A stretch of DNA of 64,000 nucleotides from positions 2,418,001 to 2,482,000 of the forward strand of contig NZ_CP063982.1 in the NCBI RefSeq assembly GCF_022811525.1, read 5' to 3'. The translations under genes were made by a program, and so were the position numbers. Below are positions 62,125-64,000 of the stretch, one piece after another. The DNA comes from Orrella daihaiensis (GTDB lineage Bacteria; Pseudomonadota; Gammaproteobacteria; Burkholderiales; Burkholderiaceae_B). Within the stretch, counting starts at the first letter, position 1. Each line of letters opens with the position of its first letter. Below the pieces are notes generated by a model. It had not been told where the DNA came from. It did not search any database and saw only the letters and a program-made list of their open reading frames with translations.

Positions 62125-64000
62125 ATGGGTTTGTAGATCCGAGTTGATGGGCAAGACAATCGTGAACCGAGTTCCCCGACCTGCTGGGTTGTCGCTAGCA
62201 GCAACCGACCCCCCGTGCAACGTCACAATCTTGCGCACAAACGGCAACCCGAGTCCGACGCCCAGCACCGGGCTATCCGGATCAATCCGGAAGTATTCAT
62301 CAAACACCTTTGCTTGCAATTCTTTGGCAATACCAATGCCTTGATCAGTCACATCAATTCGTAGGCTGCTGCCCTCGCGCGTAGCAGTCACACTGACAGT
62401 GGTCCCAGCCGGTGAGTATTTACAAGCGTTATCAATCAGGTTCAGCACCGCGATTTGCAACAATCTCTCATCGGCATCAACAACCCCGATAGGTGAATTC
62501 AACGAACAATCGATTCGATGGTTGGCGTGGTAAGCGTGGCATTTGGCAACCAGTTCCTCAAACCACTCGTCAAACTCGATCGGCTGCGTGTGCAGCTTGT
62601 CTGTGGCGTTTTGCAGGCGATCACTCTGTAACCATTTCTCAAACAGAAGCGCCAAGCGCTGTGCAGCTGATCTCACAGTACCGATTCGTTTGCCTGAATT
62701 GTCGATACCGGCCGTCAGTTCGCGCTGCAAAAGCGAGGTCTGAGTTTCGATTACACCCAAGGGGTTGCGAAACTCATGCGAGATCATGGCACCAAACCGG
62801 ACATACTGCTCGCGCAAGCGCTTCTCAGCATCAAGCGAAGCCTGCAACTGCGCTGTACGCTCGACTACAGTCGCTTCGAGCTTGCGCTCTGAATCCTGCA
62901 GGGTGGCAATGAGTGCCGCACGGGCAGCAAGCGCTTGCTGCTGCGCTAGTATCGTTGCCTGGTACTGCTGCCGAACCCGCACAAATAGTGCCACGGAAAA
63001 AAGCAACGCCGCCACGCCAGTGGCGATTTGCATCACATACAGGGTAAAGAGATTGCTCGCCACCCAGTCCATCGATCGCGTTGACGCAATTAAGGCACCT
63101 GCCCAAACCACCATCCAAGCCGCAAAAAAATAGGTCTCACTGCGCCGGCCCGCACGTGCAATCCACAGTACTGTCAGTACAACCACAGAACTGATGAGCG
63201 TAAAGACCGCGAACAGGCTATCGAGCACGGTGAACCTAAAGTCAAACATCCCACTGGCAGCAATCCCAAGCGCCAGACCCAGATAGGCCCAGGCAAACCA
63301 GCGCAAGGACTTCTTTAACAGCCCTGAGAGGTTCACATCCCGCAAAAACGCACTGGTCAACCATAGCGAGAAAGCACCAGCCAAGGCAAATGCCGTTGAC
63401 TGCAGGACCAACTCAGGTAGCGTTAAGTGTGGCCACAAAAACACCCGACCAAGGCCATTACCGACGAATATTGCAAATTCACTGGCGAGCAAGTAAGCAC
63501 TAAAAATCAGATAGGTCGCATCTTTGACCGACCACGCAAACAATAAAGCGTAAAGCAAGAGTGCCGCCAAGGAACCGAAATACAGCGCCTGTGCAAACAG
63601 GTGGTTGCCTTCCTGGACAAGAAATGCGGATTCAGTCTGTAGCTGTAAGGGCAAGGTCACTGGGCCATCAGGCACTACCCTGGCATAGATCGAAACAATG
63701 CCCGGGTGCAGCGTGATGGGCTGTGCATGATAGCGGTACTTTGAGAATGGCAATGACTTCTTGGCAGCCGATACAAAACCGGAACCCTCTTGGTGAGGAA
63801 TAAACCATTCAATGTCTCGCAAGTTGCCATAAGGGATATCGAGGACCCAGTCTGGGCTCACCCCTTTAGAGACTTGCAGTTCAATGCGAAGCCACAGAAC
63901 CCCGGCGTCTCGCGAAAGATTAAGCGCCGTGCCACTGACCTTGGGCTTGACAAACCGGGACTGCCAGTCCGGTGTGTTGATGGTCTCAATATCTAGCGCA
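62119..64000 (-). CDS. 7TMR-DISM sensor histidine kinase, N-terminus cut by window edge
   Basis: The minus-strand frame is open to the right edge of the window, so the protein begins beyond it. What is seen is the end of the DISMED2 periplasmic domain (LNLSRDAGVLWLRIELQ), a seven-membrane-segment DISM block, a coiled linker with DSERKLEATVVERTAQL, HisKA with GAMISHEFRNPLGVIET, and a HATPase with LIDNACKYS and GVGLGLPFVRKIVTLHGG. It is the likely partner of the convergent response regulator and is built like the kinase at 32.8-34.9 kb. Confidence 0.9.
   Translation of the reverse strand, partial: ALDIETINTPDWQSRFVKPKVSGTALNLSRDAGVLWLRIELQVSKGVSPDWVLDIPYGNLRDIEWFIPHQEGSGFVSAAKKSLPFSKYRYHAQPITLHPGIVSIYARVVPDGPVTLPLQLQTESAFLVQEGNHLFAQALYFGSLAALLLYALLFAWSVKDATYLIFSAYLLASEFAIFVGNGLGRVFLWPHLTLPELVLQSTAFALAGAFSLWLTSAFLRDVNLSGLLKKSLRWFAWAYLGLALGIAASGMFDFRFTVLDSLFAVFTLISSVVVLTVLWIARAGRRSETYFFAAWMVVWAGALIASTRSMDWVASNLFTLYVMQIATGVAALLFSVALFVRVRQQYQATILAQQQALAARAALIATLQDSERKLEATVVERTAQLQASLDAEKRLREQYVRFGAMISHEFRNPLGVIETQTSLLQRELTAGIDNSGKRIGTVRSAAQRLALLFEKWLQSDRLQNATDKLHTQPIEFDEWFEELVAKCHAYHANHRIDCSLNSPIGVVDADERLLQIAVLNLIDNACKYSPAGTTVSVTATREGSSLRIDVTDQGIGIAKELQAKVFDEYFRIDPDSPVLGVGLGLPFVRKIVTLHGGSVAASDNPAGRGTRFTIVLPINSDLQTHS

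Noticed and set aside
1..64000. tRNA, rRNA, CRISPR or prophage genes
   Set aside because: I saw no tRNA T-loop pattern, no regular short repeat-spacer array and no integrase, terminase or capsid-like genes; the T6SS genes account for all phage-tail-like proteins.

Overview
This window looks like the chromosome of a betaproteobacterium, most likely of the order Burkholderiales. The support is the family mix (DUF4936 and DUF985 proteins, an EnvC-type LytM protein, an AGCS symporter) together with moderate GC and dense genes with short gaps. This rests on protein-family recognition, not on a phylogeny, so family and genus are left open. I see no rRNA, tRNA, CRISPR array or intact insertion sequence.

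Positions 1-9,200 hold housekeeping and stress genes: the 3' end of an EnvC-like murein hydrolase activator, a PNPOx-like flavoprotein, a P-type cation ATPase, an acidic hypothetical protein, glutamate dehydrogenase, a decayed DUF4143 ATPase carrying a 127-bp tandem duplication, and Cu/Zn superoxide dismutase.

Positions 8,500-17,300 look like one regulon. An ECF sigma factor with its NrsF-type membrane anti-sigma factor lies next to a secreted DUF3047 protein and a six-gene arsenosugar-type operon: ArsS radical SAM enzyme, TVP38-disulfide reductase fusion, two TIGR0428x glycosyltransferases, a TIGR03169 flavoprotein and an MTA-phosphorylase-like protein. Three exact copies of TGTAACC-N16-CGAATA lie at the sigma gene start, before the DUF3047 gene and before arsS. 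I infer that metal or oxidative stress sensed by NrsF switches on arsenosugar synthesis. No ArsM is in the window.

Positions 17,300-32,100 are a mixed metabolic stretch: peroxiredoxin-like protein, AraC regulator, nitronate monooxygenase, TauE permease, methyltransferase, AGCS symporter, orphan ParA, Apt, MFS transporter, cupin, MpaB-like oxygenase and a type-B carboxylesterase. Remnants of a second DUF4143 ATPase and of an XRE regulator lie between them.

Positions 32,100-64,000 hold a complete type VI secretion locus. One unit on the minus strand is TssJ-K-L-M followed by a sensor kinase and response regulator. A second minus-strand unit is TssF-TssG-VgrG, a two-membrane-segment protein of unknown function, DUF2169-pentapeptide, pentapeptide, DUF3540 and a PAAR-like DUF4150 protein. 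A divergent plus-strand unit is TssB-C-Hcp-E-ClpV, an unknown protein, TssA and a response regulator, facing a second sensor kinase. All 13 core Tss proteins are present. Two features stand out. TssM ends in a proline-rich linker and a LysM peptidoglycan-binding domain, while TssL lacks an OmpA-like domain. The locus is also bracketed by two two-component systems of the same type (7TMR-DISM kinase plus OmpR-type regulator).
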